A stretch of 64,000 nt of DNA from Nipponacmea schrenckii (GCA_030562195.1 JAUJPP010000005.1:31607106-31671105); one strand, 5' to 3'; positions 50,905 to 62,098 are shown, counted from the stretch's first letter. Program-made: numbers and translations. Notes: generated by a model not told the origin, from the letters alone.

Positions 50905-53900
50905 TTATTGTTGATTAGGCTTGATGGCTTTGGTAATATCAGATACAATACTACCCATACTGTTCTTAATCTCACCAATACTACCAGATAAAGCTTTATG
51001 TGCTTCCGGAGCGATATTCTTCAGGTCACTGATAAAAGATGATACTTTAGAGAAGGCGTCTAATACTTTCATTGCTGATCCTAATTTAGTTCCATCTGTT
51101 AAACTTGTCAGAGAGTCCAATAGACCTCGTGTTTTTACTGAAATGAAATGAATGGAGTTTTACGTCTAACTCTTCTACACCTAATGGGCTAAAGCAGGGT
51201 GCAATGGGGGATATTTTGTAAGAACAGCGGAATTAGCCTACCCTTTTAGCGTTTTCAAAATGTCGAGGGATTTCCAACAAGCACACGGGGCCTCGGTTTA
51301 TAGTCCCATCCGAAGGACTGGACGCTTTTTCTTCGTCAGCCCCTTCTACCTGCATCATTGACAGGGGGAAAACCGTTCTGAAAAATCCGATAGTTCATCT
51401 CGACCTCTGCCGAGATCTAACCCCGAACTTTCAGGATCAAAAGCAAGCGTCTAACTTACTAAGCCATCGCGGGTCCCATTGTGTTTTTACTTGATTTGAA
51501 GGTTTATATCGTTTTAGACATACAATCTTCAGTTGAAGTAAAGGGGAGTTGTTGATGCAGATTTAGGCCATGCTTACAAAAAAGGGGCACACCTACATTA
51601 GTTACCATAGAAATTAACCTCGATCAAGGGCACGTTTGAGTTGACACGAACGTGAACGTAATAAGAACGTCACTAACCTCTTTTAGTCTGACCTTCTAAA
51701 GCTGATGTTATACCAGTTACAATACTGCCCATACTGTTCTTAATCTCATCAATACTACCAGATAAAGCTTTATGAGCTTCAGGAGCGATATTCTTCAAGT
51801 CAGTGATTAAAGATGATACTTTAGAGAAGGCGTCTAAAACTTTCATAGCTGATCCTAATTTAGTTCCATCTGTTAAACTTGTCAGAGAGTCTAATAGGCC
51901 TCGTGTTTGTACTGAAATGAATTGAAATGGATGCAGTTTTACGTCCTACTCTTCTGCACCTAATGGGCTAATGATGACGGGCAACGCCATGCATGGTTCC
52001 AATGAGTAAAATTTTGCCAGGACAGTGGAATTAGCCTACCCCTTTTGCGCTATCCAACTGTCCAGGGATCCTTAACATGCACACGGGGCCTGGTTTATTG
52101 TCCCATCCGAACAACAAGACACCTTTCCACGTCAAACCCTCCTTCCTGCATAACTGGCAGGGGAAACCGTGCTGAAAAATATGAAAGATCATGTCGACTT
52201 CAGCCGTGATCAAATCTTGGACTTTCAGGTAAGCGAGAAAGCGTCTAACTCAATGAGGCATCGCGGCTACCATTGTGTTTTTACTTGATTTGAAGGTTTA
52301 TATCGTTTTCGATCTACATTCCACAGTTGAAGTCAAGAGGGGTTGTGGATGCAGATTTACGCCATGCTTACAAAAAGGGGCATACCTACATGAGTTACCG
52401 TAGACATTAACCTCGATTTAGGGCAAGTTTGAGTTGACACGAACGTGAACGCAATAACAACGTCACTAACCTGTTTTAGTCTGACCTTCTAAAGCTGATG
52501 TTATACCTGTTACAATACTACCCATACTATTCTTAATCTCATCAATACTACCAGATAAAGCTTTATGAGCTTCTGGAGCGATATTCTTCAAGTCACTGAT
52601 TAAAGATGATACTTTAGAGAAGGCGTCTAAAACTTTCATTGCTGATCCTAATTTAGTTCCATCTGTTAAACTTGTCAGAGAGTCCAATAGACCCCGTGTT
52701 TTTACTGAAATGAAATGAAATGGAGTTTTACGTCCTATTCTTTTTCACTCGGTTCAATGACCAATCCGAGCCTCCTACATGCTTGACTGGCAGGGGGGAA
52801 ACCGTTCTAAAAAAGCCGAAAGTTCATCTCGAACTCTGCCGAGATCGAACCCTAGACCTTAAGGATAACGAGCAAACGTCTACCTATTGAGCCATCGCGG
52901 GTCACATTGTGTTTTAACTGGGATTCGAACGTTTATATCGTTATCGACATATATGTACATTCCACAGTTGAAGTCAAGGGGGTTTGTAGATGCAGAGTTA
53001 CGTCATGCTTACAAAAAGGGTTACCGTATTTATTGACCTCGATGGACGCGTTTAAGTTGACACGAACGTGTAGGCAATAAGAACGTCACTAACCTGTTTT
53101 AGTCTGACCTTCTAAAGCTGATGTTATACCTGTTACAATACTACCCATACTGTTCTTAATCTCATCAATACTACCAGTTAAAGCTTTATGTGCTTCCGGA
53201 GCGATATTCTTCAAGTCAGTGATTAAAGATGATACTTTAGAGAAGGCGTCCAAAACTTTCATTGCTGATCCTAATTTAGTTCCATCTGTTAAACTTGTCA
53301 GAGAGTCCAATAGACCTCGTGTTTTTACTGAAATGAAATGAAATGGAGTTTTACGTCCTATTCTTTTTCACTCGGTTCAATGACCAATCCGAACGACTAG
53401 ACAATTTTTTCTCGTCAGCGCCTCCTACCTGCATCACTGTCAGGGGGGGAAACCGTTCTAAACAAGCCGAAAGTTCATCTCGAACTCTGCCGAGATCGAA
53501 CCCTAAACCTTCAGGATAACGAGCAAACGTCTACCTATTGGGTTACCGTATTTATTGACCTCGATCAAGTACACGTTTGAGTTAACTCTAACGTAAACGC
53601 AATAAGAACGTCACTAACCTGTTTTAGTCTGACCTTCTAAAGCTGATGTTATACCAGTTACAATATTGCCCATACTGTTCTTAATCTCATCAATACTACC
53701 AGATAAAGCTTTATGAGCTTCAGGAGCGATATTCTTCAAGTCAGTGATTAAAGTTGATACTTTAGAGAAGGCGTCTAAAACTTTCATTGCTGATCCTAAT
53801 TTAGTTCCATCTGTTAAACTTGTCAGAGAGTCCAATAGACCTCTTTCTTGGACTGGAATATTATATTAAACCTTGCCATGAGTAAGCATTGATGCGATTA

Positions 53901-54040
53901 AAATTTGCTGAAGAAATTTGATTTTTTTTCATTTGATTTTTTGTACCATTACATATTTATACACAATTTGTACACTTATACTCACCAGTTGGAGCCGAAA
54001 CGGCCAAACATACACATGCTGCTAAGATAATAAGCTTCAT
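50905..54040 (-). CDS. Secreted protein of five tandem 78-aa repeats, one exon each (407 aa)
   Basis: Minus strand, six coding exons: 53986-54040, 53619-53852, 53094-53327, 52471-52704, 51678-51911, 50905-51137. The first gives a signal peptide, MKLIILAACVCLAVSAPT. Each following exon is exactly 234 nt (the last ends in a stop after 233), all introns are phase 1, and the total is 1,224 nt. Each repeat begins RGLLDSLTSLTDGTKLGSAM, continues KVLDAFSKVSSLI.DLKNIA and PEAHKALSGSIDEIKNS, and ends GITSALEGQTKT. There are no cysteines. Hydrophobic residues at helical spacing suggest amphipathic helices. Copies differ at only a few positions; the last diverges at its end (SDITKAIKPNQQ). Introns are also duplicated and carry SINEs. 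An acceptor (CATTCATTGCAG) lies 8 nt before the ATG, so a 5' UTR exon is likely. Family not recognised; an extracellular structural, mucus or haemolymph role is possible but unsupported. Confidence 0.88.
51138..51677 (-). mobile_element. Intron with tRNA-headed SINE (fifth intron)
   Basis: Minus strand. The head at about 51400-51479 starts GGGACCCGCGATGGCTTAGT, with box A (TGGCTTAGTAAGTTAGACG) and a degraded box B. The body runs to about 51150 and ends AACTCCATTCATTTCATTTC directly at the splice acceptor of the last exon. Confidence 0.75.
51912..52470 (-). mobile_element. Intron with tRNA-headed SINE (fourth intron)
   Basis: Minus strand. The head at about 52195-52275 contains CGCGATGCCTCATTGAGTTA. 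The body has ACGTAAAACTGCATCC near the acceptor at 51912. Same arrangement as the fifth intron, but the head is more diverged. Confidence 0.7.
52705..53093 (-). mobile_element. Intron with tRNA-headed SINE (third intron)
   Basis: Minus strand. The head is at about 52830-52905 (GCGATGGCTCAATAGGTAGA, box B GGTTCGATCTC). The tail ACTCCATTTCATTTCATTTC runs straight into the AG of the exon acceptor at 52705. Confidence 0.8.
53328..53618 (-). mobile_element. Intron with truncated SINE (second intron)
   Basis: Minus strand. Same SINE body and tail as the third intron, but the sequence jumps from CTACCTATTG to GGTTACCGTATTTATTGACC on the plus strand. About 140 bp present in the third intron is missing, including the 5' end of the SINE head. 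Confidence 0.8.
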
Positions 54041-55589
54041 GGTGATTTCTGCAATGAATGATCAAGAACATATAATAGCAGGAATTGCGATATAGCGAAA
54101 TTTTCGATATAGTTACACACTCAATACACACTTCAGCCAAAACTGTGGACATTCTGTCTGAGATTTTCTACATGAAATCTAAAATCCAAAACAACATATT
54201 GGCGAAACTTATGTGACATTAGTTGCATTGGTATATATAAATTTGTGAGATTTTCATAAGATAATGTATGAAAAGTATAATAATATAATCTTTATGAGAA
54301 AAGCCTTACCCTTCCAATGTGGCAAAAGAAATGTATAATAACTTTGACATCTGTGTTTTATACGCACAACAAGTCTTATCAGATAGAGAAGGCGAGCAAT
54401 GGATTAAGCCACGTTTGAAAATAAAACCATCAACTATAAGATTTCGGGGAAGGAAGGGTGAAAAAAGATAAAACAACAACCCGCACAATGAGCAAGAGGA
54501 TGGTTTGTTACATTCTTGTGAGCTTTAATTTACTATGAATTGTTTTTATATAATATGAGAGAATCATCTTTTCATTATTATTATGTATGAGATAGTTTGG
54601 GCATCTTAGGTGCTCGATTACTACTGGAATTGAACGGGACAACAAAGGGTACTATACTATTATAATAAACATTGAGTTCTATTGGTCTTGCCGTATTTAG
54701 TATCACAATCCAACGGACTTCCCCAGCTTGACGGAATTTCATTTTTTCATCTTCATACCATTTACTATGCGCTAAATATGTGTAAGGGTTAGGATAAGAC
54801 CGTCTATTGAATGGTCGTCAAGATTGAAATGATAAGAAACAGGCTTGTCTTTCTTTAATTTGATATCTGATTCGTGATTCGTAAAGTGAGTGCTCAAATT
54901 ACATTGTTTCGGACCTTTCACATGAAATTAATTAAATTCCAAATTCAATGTCAGATGTCCTTTTAATGGGTACCGCTTCTTAGTAGAGTTGCTTATAAAA
55001 TAGTGAGTTTTTTATATGAAGCAATGATTCCATTTGATGTTTTGTGAATAGAATACCCACGCTGTTTCGGTTTTGAGACTGAAAATCAGTTTATTAGGAA
55101 AGACTGATAGGGTTGTTGAGAACACTCTCTGGGTTTTGGTGCAGGTGTGTTTTGGTCACAGTTGTTGAGATTGATATGTCATGACGGAAGCTGGTTTAGA
55201 ATGATGGTCATAGTTTTCGATGATCGACTAGATGTGGCGGATTTGAGGGACCGGGTTTCTTGGTGACCGGTTTTCTTGGTCTTTCGATTGAGGTATGAGG
55301 TCCACCATTTAATCACAGTGGAAGATCTGGTTGTTGAAGTCGATGTGACTTGCTTATGCGCAAAAGGAAGTTAGGTTGGCGGAGACTGTATCGCGTGAAG
55401 AAGAGTGTGGAGGCGTAGATCTGGTGAATATGAGAATGTAAAAAAGTGATGAGGTTCTACCTCTTTATGTGTGGGGACAGATTTTCTCCGCAAGCTATTG
55501 TTTTTTTCTGCAATTTGAGTATTATGAAATTGCGAACGTACACAAACTATATTTAAGCGATTTGATACATTTATATAGATATACTAATT
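54041..55589. other. Upstream of the repeat-exon gene, nothing else recognised
   Basis: Should contain the minus-strand promoter and 5' UTR exon. A GGTAAGGC donor-like site at about 54,310 (-) could end that exon. No other feature that I can support. Confidence 0.4.
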
Positions 55590-55988
55590 AGAAGAGGAAG
55601 ACAGTTGTGACAGTGAATCGCCGGAAAAGTGGGCACCGTTGCAGGACTGTTCCTCTGAGACTGAACCACCACCAGTCCACCAGGCCCCTTCACAAGACAG
55701 AACTCAACGACCTAGTGCTGGGTTTAGGTCTTTCAAAGAAAGCAACTGGGGATTTGGCATCACGATTACAAGGCAGAAATCTTGTTAAAGTGTCATATTT
55801 CAGAAAATGATACCATCTTTTTTGTGACCTTCTTTTCAGAAGACAGACATTTTGATTACTTCCTTGATATTCAAGAGCTTCTTCAAGAACTCAATATTGT
55901 CCAAATTAATGCAGTATCGTTTGAGACAGTTGTAAACGCAGTCTAAAATGTGTTCTTTTATATAATGGCAATGTTTATAGGGTTTATT

Positions 55989-56158
55989 TAAGCAATGAAC
56001 GATGGACCCACTGCAGTGATATACACTACGGTGATATGAATACATTGGGCAAGGTGCCAAATTGAATGAGCTGCCGAAGGCAGTTATTATGAATTTGGCA
56101 CCTTGACCAATGTATTCATATCACCTTAACTGCAGTGGGTCCATCGTTCATTGCTTAT
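55989..56158. mobile_element. Fold-back MITE, copy 2
   Basis: Same ends as 42000-42160: AGCAATGAACGATGGACCCA at the left and its complement, finishing CATTGCTTAT, at the right. The internal loop is in the opposite orientation. It is inserted in the transposase-like relic. Confidence 0.85.
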
Positions 56159-56565
56159 ATTTCCACTGTCTATTGTATTCTTTTTACTGAGTTACCAATT
56201 AGATACCATGTCAAAAAGGTTGCCGGTTAAAAATAAGGCCTAAACAGAAGCCATGTTGTGAGTTTTAGTTTAAGCATACGCTATGAAATATAGTCCCAAA
56301 CATTCAGCTTCAATAAAGGACAGCAATTAAAAAAAAAGAAAAAAGATATGTTTATTTTTCTTTTATCTTGTAATGATCTATAAATTTTGACATCATTTTA
56401 ATATAATGTACAAATAATCAAAAAATTTTGCCGTATGACCACGAGAAAAAAATGAACCAAAATGGCGGCCAGTAAACAAAAATATCAACGATTGAAAAGA
56501 CTAAACGATAGCCTTATCATTCACAAAAGTGGATTAACGTGTGAAAAATTGAAACAAGTGTAAAA

Positions 56566-56663
56566 ATGAACGATTCAGCTGTGGGTTTTGTTTCTGTGAT
56601 ATTATTTATTAGTTTGGACCCTTACAATTTAATTCAAAGTCCTGAGTGTGTGGAGCTTACCAT
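56566..56663 (+). CDS. Possible first exon of an unseen gene
   Basis: About 105 bp after an AAAATGGCGGCC word (56459-56470), which resembles the YY1 element common near animal start sites, an ATG opens a 32-codon frame (MNDSAVGFVSVILFISLD at its start). It ends at a good AT|GTAAGT donor. No downstream exon was found and the product is not recognised, so this may be chance within TE debris. Confidence 0.2.
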
Positions 56664-57984
56664 GTAAGTGGAAACAGTCTAATATCAAACTTGCCATTCT
56701 CAAATATTAATTTTTAATTATTTTAATTTCCACCTTGATTTCATAAGTTTAAATCCATAAAATATTTGACCTGGGCCTCACAACAAAACGTAGCAGGCCT
56801 AACGGTATGGTGAGCCATGTTATTGACATTATTGTATTTCTACGCGCCCAGGAATGTGAGCACGTGTCTCACTGCAGTTTACGTGAATTTGAATGCTTTT
56901 CTTGTAGAAGGGTTTATTACGAGAAATGCAGTGAGGGTGGAAATATTGGCCAATCATTGCATTTGAAAGAAGACTATGATAACATCAAATTGGTCATGCT
57001 GTTCTTAAAATATCTTGAACACAGCTGGGACATTTGTATAGACTTGAAAATGGTCAACTTTATTCTTGGTCAGCAGAAAGGTTTTAACACGTTTCCATGT
57101 TACTCTGTATGTCCAGAAGGACTGGTCTGCTCGTGAAACGCTTGAAGCAGACATGTGAAATATAAAAAGATATAGAATCATCTTTCCTCCTCTACACATC
57201 AAATTAAGTATTATGAAACAATTTGTCGAGGTACTATATACCAAAGGTAAATGTTTCCAACACATCATCACAGTTAAACCAGGGTTATCATTTGATAGAT
57301 CAAAGCAGGTGTGTTTGATAGGCGACAGATTCGCAGCCCTCATTCGTGATGATCAGTTTGTTGCTAAGATAATCGCCTTGGAGAGGGCAGCATGGTTATT
57401 CTTTGAGGCAGTCGATCAGAACTTCCTTGAAAACATAAAAAGGATAATTACGATGAACATGTCATAAAATGCTCCTCGCTTATCGCGATCTTTGGTGCAA
57501 CATGAGCATCAAGCTTCATTTTTTGAACAGCCACCTAAATCAGTTTCCCAACAACATGGGTACTGTGAGTGACGAACAAGGAGAGCGATTCTCCCAAGAC
57601 CTAAAGATTCAGATTTCAACAGAACAAAAAAAAAATTATTTAATTGTTAATTGCAGTACAGAAGCTCAATTGATTATCGGATAATTCTTAAAAAGGTGCA
57701 ACTTTGGTGTCTAGTCACATTTCATTTGTAACAGATCAACTAATATTTCAGTTTTTTAGAGTTATCCATATTGCAGATGGTGATGACCTCACTTAGGTAA
57801 CAAGGTAACTGTAATTAGCGTCACTGCTGTAATCCTGTCATGAAAAACACCACTGGTGAAATGTACATGGTCAGCTGATGGCCTTGATTTGGGCCTTCAC
57901 ACCAATGAGTGAATAGTCACATAATCAACAAATTTGGCGCTTGTTTTGACCAGTTACCAATGGTAGGTAGTTATTTTTTTTCAA

Positions 57985-58170
57985 TCTTATAGGGGTCCCC
58001 TACAAGGATCAAGAGTCAAAATTAGGGGATATATGATTGCACACAGGATCTCTCTCAACCCCAAGACTAGAGGGGAAACCGAAAGTTCATGTCGAACTTT
58101 GCCAGAATTGAACCCCGGACCTTCAGGTTAGCGAGAAGGCGTGTAACTCATTGAGCCACCGCGGCTCCCT
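57985..58170 (-). mobile_element. tRNA-headed SINE
   Basis: Minus strand. The head GGGAGCCGCGGTGGCTCAAT contains box A, and CCGGGGTTCAATTC contains box B. The body shares AAAGTTCGACATGAACTTTC with the SINEs in the repeat-exon gene. The tail ends near an ATTG/A-rich stretch. Confidence 0.75.
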
Positions 58171-59563
58171 GGAATATTTTTTGAATAAAGGAATTTATGT
58201 CATTGACTTGAATAATGTCAATATTTATCTGAGTCACCTTGAGATAGTACAGTTAACAGTAGTTAATAAGGTAACGTCTACAATGGTCGTAATCTAAATT
58301 TTCAAAAATACAACACAGGTGTTATTTTCACAACTACAAGATAGGCAGTAAAAAATATACTACCTTATATTTATAGGGAACAACTTCTTAAATATTTTTT
58401 CTAAGGAAATATGATTTGAAGTAAATATTCATGCCGTCAAACTTCTTTCTGGACGCAATAGAATACTCTTAATGGAAACACGTGCAAATTAAAAAGGACG
58501 GACCACAATCTTATTAATTATATTATGGGTATGGATTAGAAATCAATGAATTGATACATGAGATATAGAAAGATTAATGTCGATGCACATAATATATAAT
58601 TTGAAAACAAATATGTGTCAAAAATAAAAAAATGAAAAAAGAGGGAGAAAATTTCAATTCCTATAGGAGTAAGGTTTTAACCAGATAATGTGAATTTATA
58701 TATAGTGCATGGATTAGAGATGGTCAAGATTGATTTATTTCAAAAGACCTGAATCGGTATATACCTATGTTTTGGTTGGATAGACTTTTGTCCTTTAAAT
58801 CAAGTGAAATAAGGAGTTGAGGGAAATACAAACCTTTTGCTTGAAGATTTACTGGTACAGCTGTTTATATGCTGTATTTAGAAAGAACTTAAAGATGGGT
58901 TCCCTCATTAATTAGAGCCAAAGTAAGCTTACTAATTGATTAATTGGGGTTTTTAATGAATAATCCATGCATTATCAAGATCAAAACACCTATGTAGGCG
59001 TAGAAATGCTTGTGGAATCCATTTGACTCTGATCTGCTTTGAAATGCTAAATTTAGACTCCATGTTATTTCACGTGACCGACATCATATGAATAAAGGTG
59101 TATACGAATTGAATTTGTATTTTATTATTAGTGAGTTAAAGCTTATTTAAATTAATTCATAATGTTTTTACAAAGTGATATTTAAACGTTTTATTGCCTT
59201 TTGCTAGAGATAATAAATATTTACGAATGTGGGCAAGTACGCATGCGTGCATACTTAACAACCATTGCGTCCGGTTATGTACCGAACTAATAGACTTGTT
59301 GATCAAAAAAAAAAGATCAACGACATTTGAGACTTGACGTACATACCTATACCATACCTACCGAGGGAAATCCCGTCATAATTACGAGTTAATTAAGGAC
59401 TTGTGGGACCATCTGGTATTTTTCCCAGTCATTAGAACACCTCTATTTCTATTGATATAAGTATTACCGGTCCTATTATGGTATATATATGTATATATAT
59501 ATGAAAATAAGTGAACCCTTCTTTAAGATAAGGCAATACACTAGGTTAACGACAATTAAGAAG
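58171..59563. other. Intergenic, nothing recognised
   Basis: AT-rich sequence with a short TA/GTATATA run at 59483-59505. The bases just before 59564 resemble those upstream of the peptide gene start at 62364, so the duplication probably includes some 5' flank. Confidence 0.4.
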
Positions 59564-60080
59564 ATGAAGGAATTGATCCTAGGAGCTCTTGTCATAATAT
59601 GTGTCAGGTGAAATTGCTTTAATCTTTTATAGGGCTCTCTATTGATTGGGTACTTTTAACCAATTATTTTTCTTTGATTATATTTCCCATATTTCCATAC
59701 TGCTTTCGGGTTCTATTACATATACTCTTGTTTGTTGCATTTTGGAAAATATATCTCATTATGCTATTATATGTATCTACTTGCAGGCTACTTTGGGTGT
59801 AGGATGTACAAATAAATACACCAGATGAATGTTGTGTTAGTTATTATGCTCCTTTATCACCAGCAAACGACAACTGGAGATATAAGATCTGAAATCCAAA
59901 CTTAATTAGCCCAATTAATTACCATTTGAAGATCCACATGTGTCGTAAAATAAAGCGTCAAGGCGAGAGATGTGTGGTAAACAATCGATCAGAAGAATGG
60001 TGTGATTGTGAAGCAGGTACCCATGTGTCTTCAAGGAAGATACTGGTTTAGCAAGTTTGGAAGTTTAAACAAGGCTATAA
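59564..60080 (+). pseudogene. Pseudogene copy of the 10-cysteine secreted peptide
   Basis: Exon 1 (59564-59607) encodes MKELILGALVIICV but lacks four bases at its end compared with the intact gene. Exon 2 starts at 59787 after TTGCAG. It opens ATLGVGC like the intact copy, then a one-base loss soon after the first cysteine shifts the frame to a TGA. Later single-base insertions also occur. Long stretches (ATCCACATGTGTCGTAAAAT, GAAGAATGGTGTGATTGTGA) remain nearly identical to 62.69-62.78 kb, so decay is fairly recent. Intact and broken copies are in tandem, 2.8 kb apart. Confidence 0.85.
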
Positions 60081-60382
60081 AATCACGGAATAAAGTTTAT
60101 GATTTATTTAGTTGCGTTTGAAAATATTACTTGTAGATCAATTATAACAAGATACATTGAGCTCCATAGAATTAACGCAAGTCTTCAGGAGTAATTAAAC
60201 ACTCCCTTCCACTAAATCATACATCTAATTTATTTATTCCAAATCGATGTGCTTTCATATCTTCTTTTAATTATATTTGATATGGATGGTTTAAACGATA
60301 CACTAAGTACCAACAATCCAATATTTTGGCGAAACATTAATAGCAGCAAATGAACTTTTACACTTGAGGGAGTATATGTATA

Positions 60383-60496
60383 GGTTAATGGTCGAAAGTT
60401 TGTCAATAAGTCTAATAATGACCGTTGACGAGGACCGAAGGTCCGAGTTATACGGTCATTATTAGACGCATTGACAAACTTGAGATCCATTAACCA
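60383..60496. repeat. Fold-back palindrome
   Basis: The left arm GGTTAATGGTCGAAAGTTTG with GTCTAATAATGACCGT is mirrored by ACGGTCATTATTAGAC and its continuation to CCATTAACC. The loop holds GGACCGAAGGTCCGAG. Confidence 0.8.
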
Positions 60497-61129
60497 ACTT
60501 AAAATACAGATTAACAAAAAAACAGCTCACTATAAACTCACTAGAGTTTTATTTACAAAATCAAAACGTTTAAGCCCTTTAGTACAAGAATCATCCATAT
60601 TCAGACTATGTGTCAATAACAATGAACCAACCAATATGGCAGCACCTGGTGTTTCGAAAAAAGTTTCATTGTTTGTTTCTTTAATACTTATATAAATCAA
60701 AAGTAAAGATGTTCTAATTAATGGGAAAACTTTGTCAGTGTGTCTATAAATTCCCGAATTATGTCATAATCGGCCTAATTACGTAGGAAATACCTAGCTA
60801 ACATCTACCAGAACTATCCATAAAACACAGATGGACCTTCCAAATAAATTATGAATGCACGAATTAACAATGAAAAAAAGCCTAATTTATCAATTGGTAA
60901 GCTTATTTGACAAGATTTGAAATACAACTTTAATCGATGCTCAAAGATTTCGCCCTAATGAATAATTAATTATCTTTTTCATTTGAAAGTAAGGATTTGA
61001 AGATAAACTTTAAGTTTTAATTGGACGTAACATTGAACACTATACATTTTGAAACCTGGATTAGTTCTCTGAATAAAGTATGAGTGAATTTAATGTGAGT
61101 AGTTGTCAGATCAATCCCCATTCGTTATG

Positions 61130-61191
61130 GGCAAGTGGCTGATATTTAGAGTCCAATATTGACTTTAATATTGGACTCTTGGCCACTTGCC
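61130..61191. repeat. 62-bp hairpin
   Basis: GGCAAGTGGC and AGAGTCCAATAT on the left pair with ATATTGGACTCT and GCCACTTGCC on the right, around a short loop. Confidence 0.85.
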
Positions 61192-61321
61192 AGTACCAAT
61201 ATGTTGGATATTGGTACGCAAAAAACAAAGGGTGACATCACATCTGTATTTTAAATATATATATATATATTCCCTCAAGTGTAAAAGTTCATTTGCTGCA
61301 AGGAACGTTTCACCAAAATAT

Positions 61322-61835
61322 GATAAGTGAGCAAAATGGTATCAGATGTTTAGAAGAGCAAACAAGAGGCGGATTACCCTATAGGCAAACTAGGCAGCTG
61401 CCTTTCGGCCCATGACAAATTTTGTAAAATTATCATAATATAGTTAATAAATTCCCGCAGGCCCATCGAAAATTTGGCCCAGCCGATGAGAAATTTCTTC
61501 CCATAATAAACCCATACTTATAGGTTATATTCCAATCGTCAATTACCTTCTTATGTGTATTATCGAGTATATTTATCTTAATTGGTTCAATACACAAGGG
61601 ATTGGTCTTAGTTGTGGATTTTAAGGCAATGTTTGCTCCAGTGGCGGATTATGGATTTGCTGGACCGTAGGCAAACGAAGGATAAATGGCCTAATTTCCC
61701 ATTTTAGAGAGGGGGCATTGAGTGGTTACACTTTAATGGCAGGAAAGTTGCGATCTTTTTTTTCAGGAACAGATCAATGAGCTCATGAAAAACAGGTGAT
61801 ATAAGTCCTGTTGTTTTTAATTAAAAACTTAAATT
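61322..61835. other. Repeat debris, no gene
   Basis: AGAGGCGGATTACC at 61.37 kb and CAGTGGCGGATTATGG at 61.64 kb resemble hAT-type termini, both in the same orientation. No complete element or gene recognised. Confidence 0.35.
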
Positions 61836-62098
61836 TTTACGAAGGTGAAAATCACAGCTTTTTCCTCAAAATGTCAGGTTTTTTTTTGTTTTTTATTTTT
61901 AAAAATTACAGTATTTATCACCTAATTTTCCCCTAAATGAAATTATTTTTCACCTTGGTGTAAAATTAAGTTTTTTAAATTAAAACTTTCAGACTTAAAA
62001 ATTAATTTTCACCAGGTGAAATAATTATCATCAAGGTGAAAATTAAAGTTTTTAATTCAAAATAAAACAGTGAATTATGTCGTATGTGAGCCACCGTA
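61836..62098. mobile_element. MITE-related fragment
   Basis: Repeated GGTGAAAATTAA and TTAATTTTCACC words in both orientations. The right end GTCGTATGTGAGCCACC matches the element in the transporter intron at 22.47-22.49 kb. The left terminus is not found. Confidence 0.5.

Larger units (their letters stand above)
55590..57690 (+). pseudogene. Relic of a multi-copy transposase-like gene
   Basis: Plus-strand blocks in several frames match an uncharacterised family abundant in Hydra, insect and mollusc genomes. ELNDLVLGLGLSKKATGDLA with ASRLQGRNLV is at 55.7 kb. HLKEDYDNIKL then DLKMVNFILGQQKGFNTFPC lies at 56.95-57.1 kb. FPPLHIKLSIMKQFVEVL lies at about 57.19-57.23 kb and AAWLFFEAVDQNFLENI at 57.4 kb. 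YRDLWCNMSIKLHFLNSHL and EQGERFSQDLKI lie at 57.48-57.61 kb. The order is that of the family, but stops, frameshifts and a MITE insertion at 55989-56158 break it, and the middle part is missing. The host element and catalytic chemistry are not known to me. Confidence 0.7.
60321..61321. mobile_element. 1-kb segment bounded by 57-bp inverted repeats
   Basis: The left end 60321-60377 (ATATTTTGGCGAAAC..., including ACTTTTACACTTGAGGGA) and the right end 61265-61321 are inverted copies with a few mismatches. Within lie two smaller palindromes. No coding region is recognised; the 74-codon frame at 60471-60695 starts inside a palindrome. It may be a non-autonomous DNA transposon. A target-site duplication is not evident. 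Confidence 0.6.

Noticed and set aside
50921..51151. Plus-strand ORF over the last repeat exon
   Set aside because: Shadow of the minus-strand coding exon, which has splice sites, a stop and four sister exons.
51400..51479. Functional tRNA gene
   Set aside because: Box A/B-like words are present, but there is no complete cloverleaf and the sequence recurs as the head of SINEs in sister introns and at 58 kb.
57005..57343. 112-aa minus-strand ORF
   Set aside because: Antisense of the transposase-like relic; plus-strand frames carry the conserved blocks.
61367..61690. hAT transposon defined by two GGCGGATTA words
   Set aside because: Both words are in the same orientation and no opposite terminus or target-site duplication was found.
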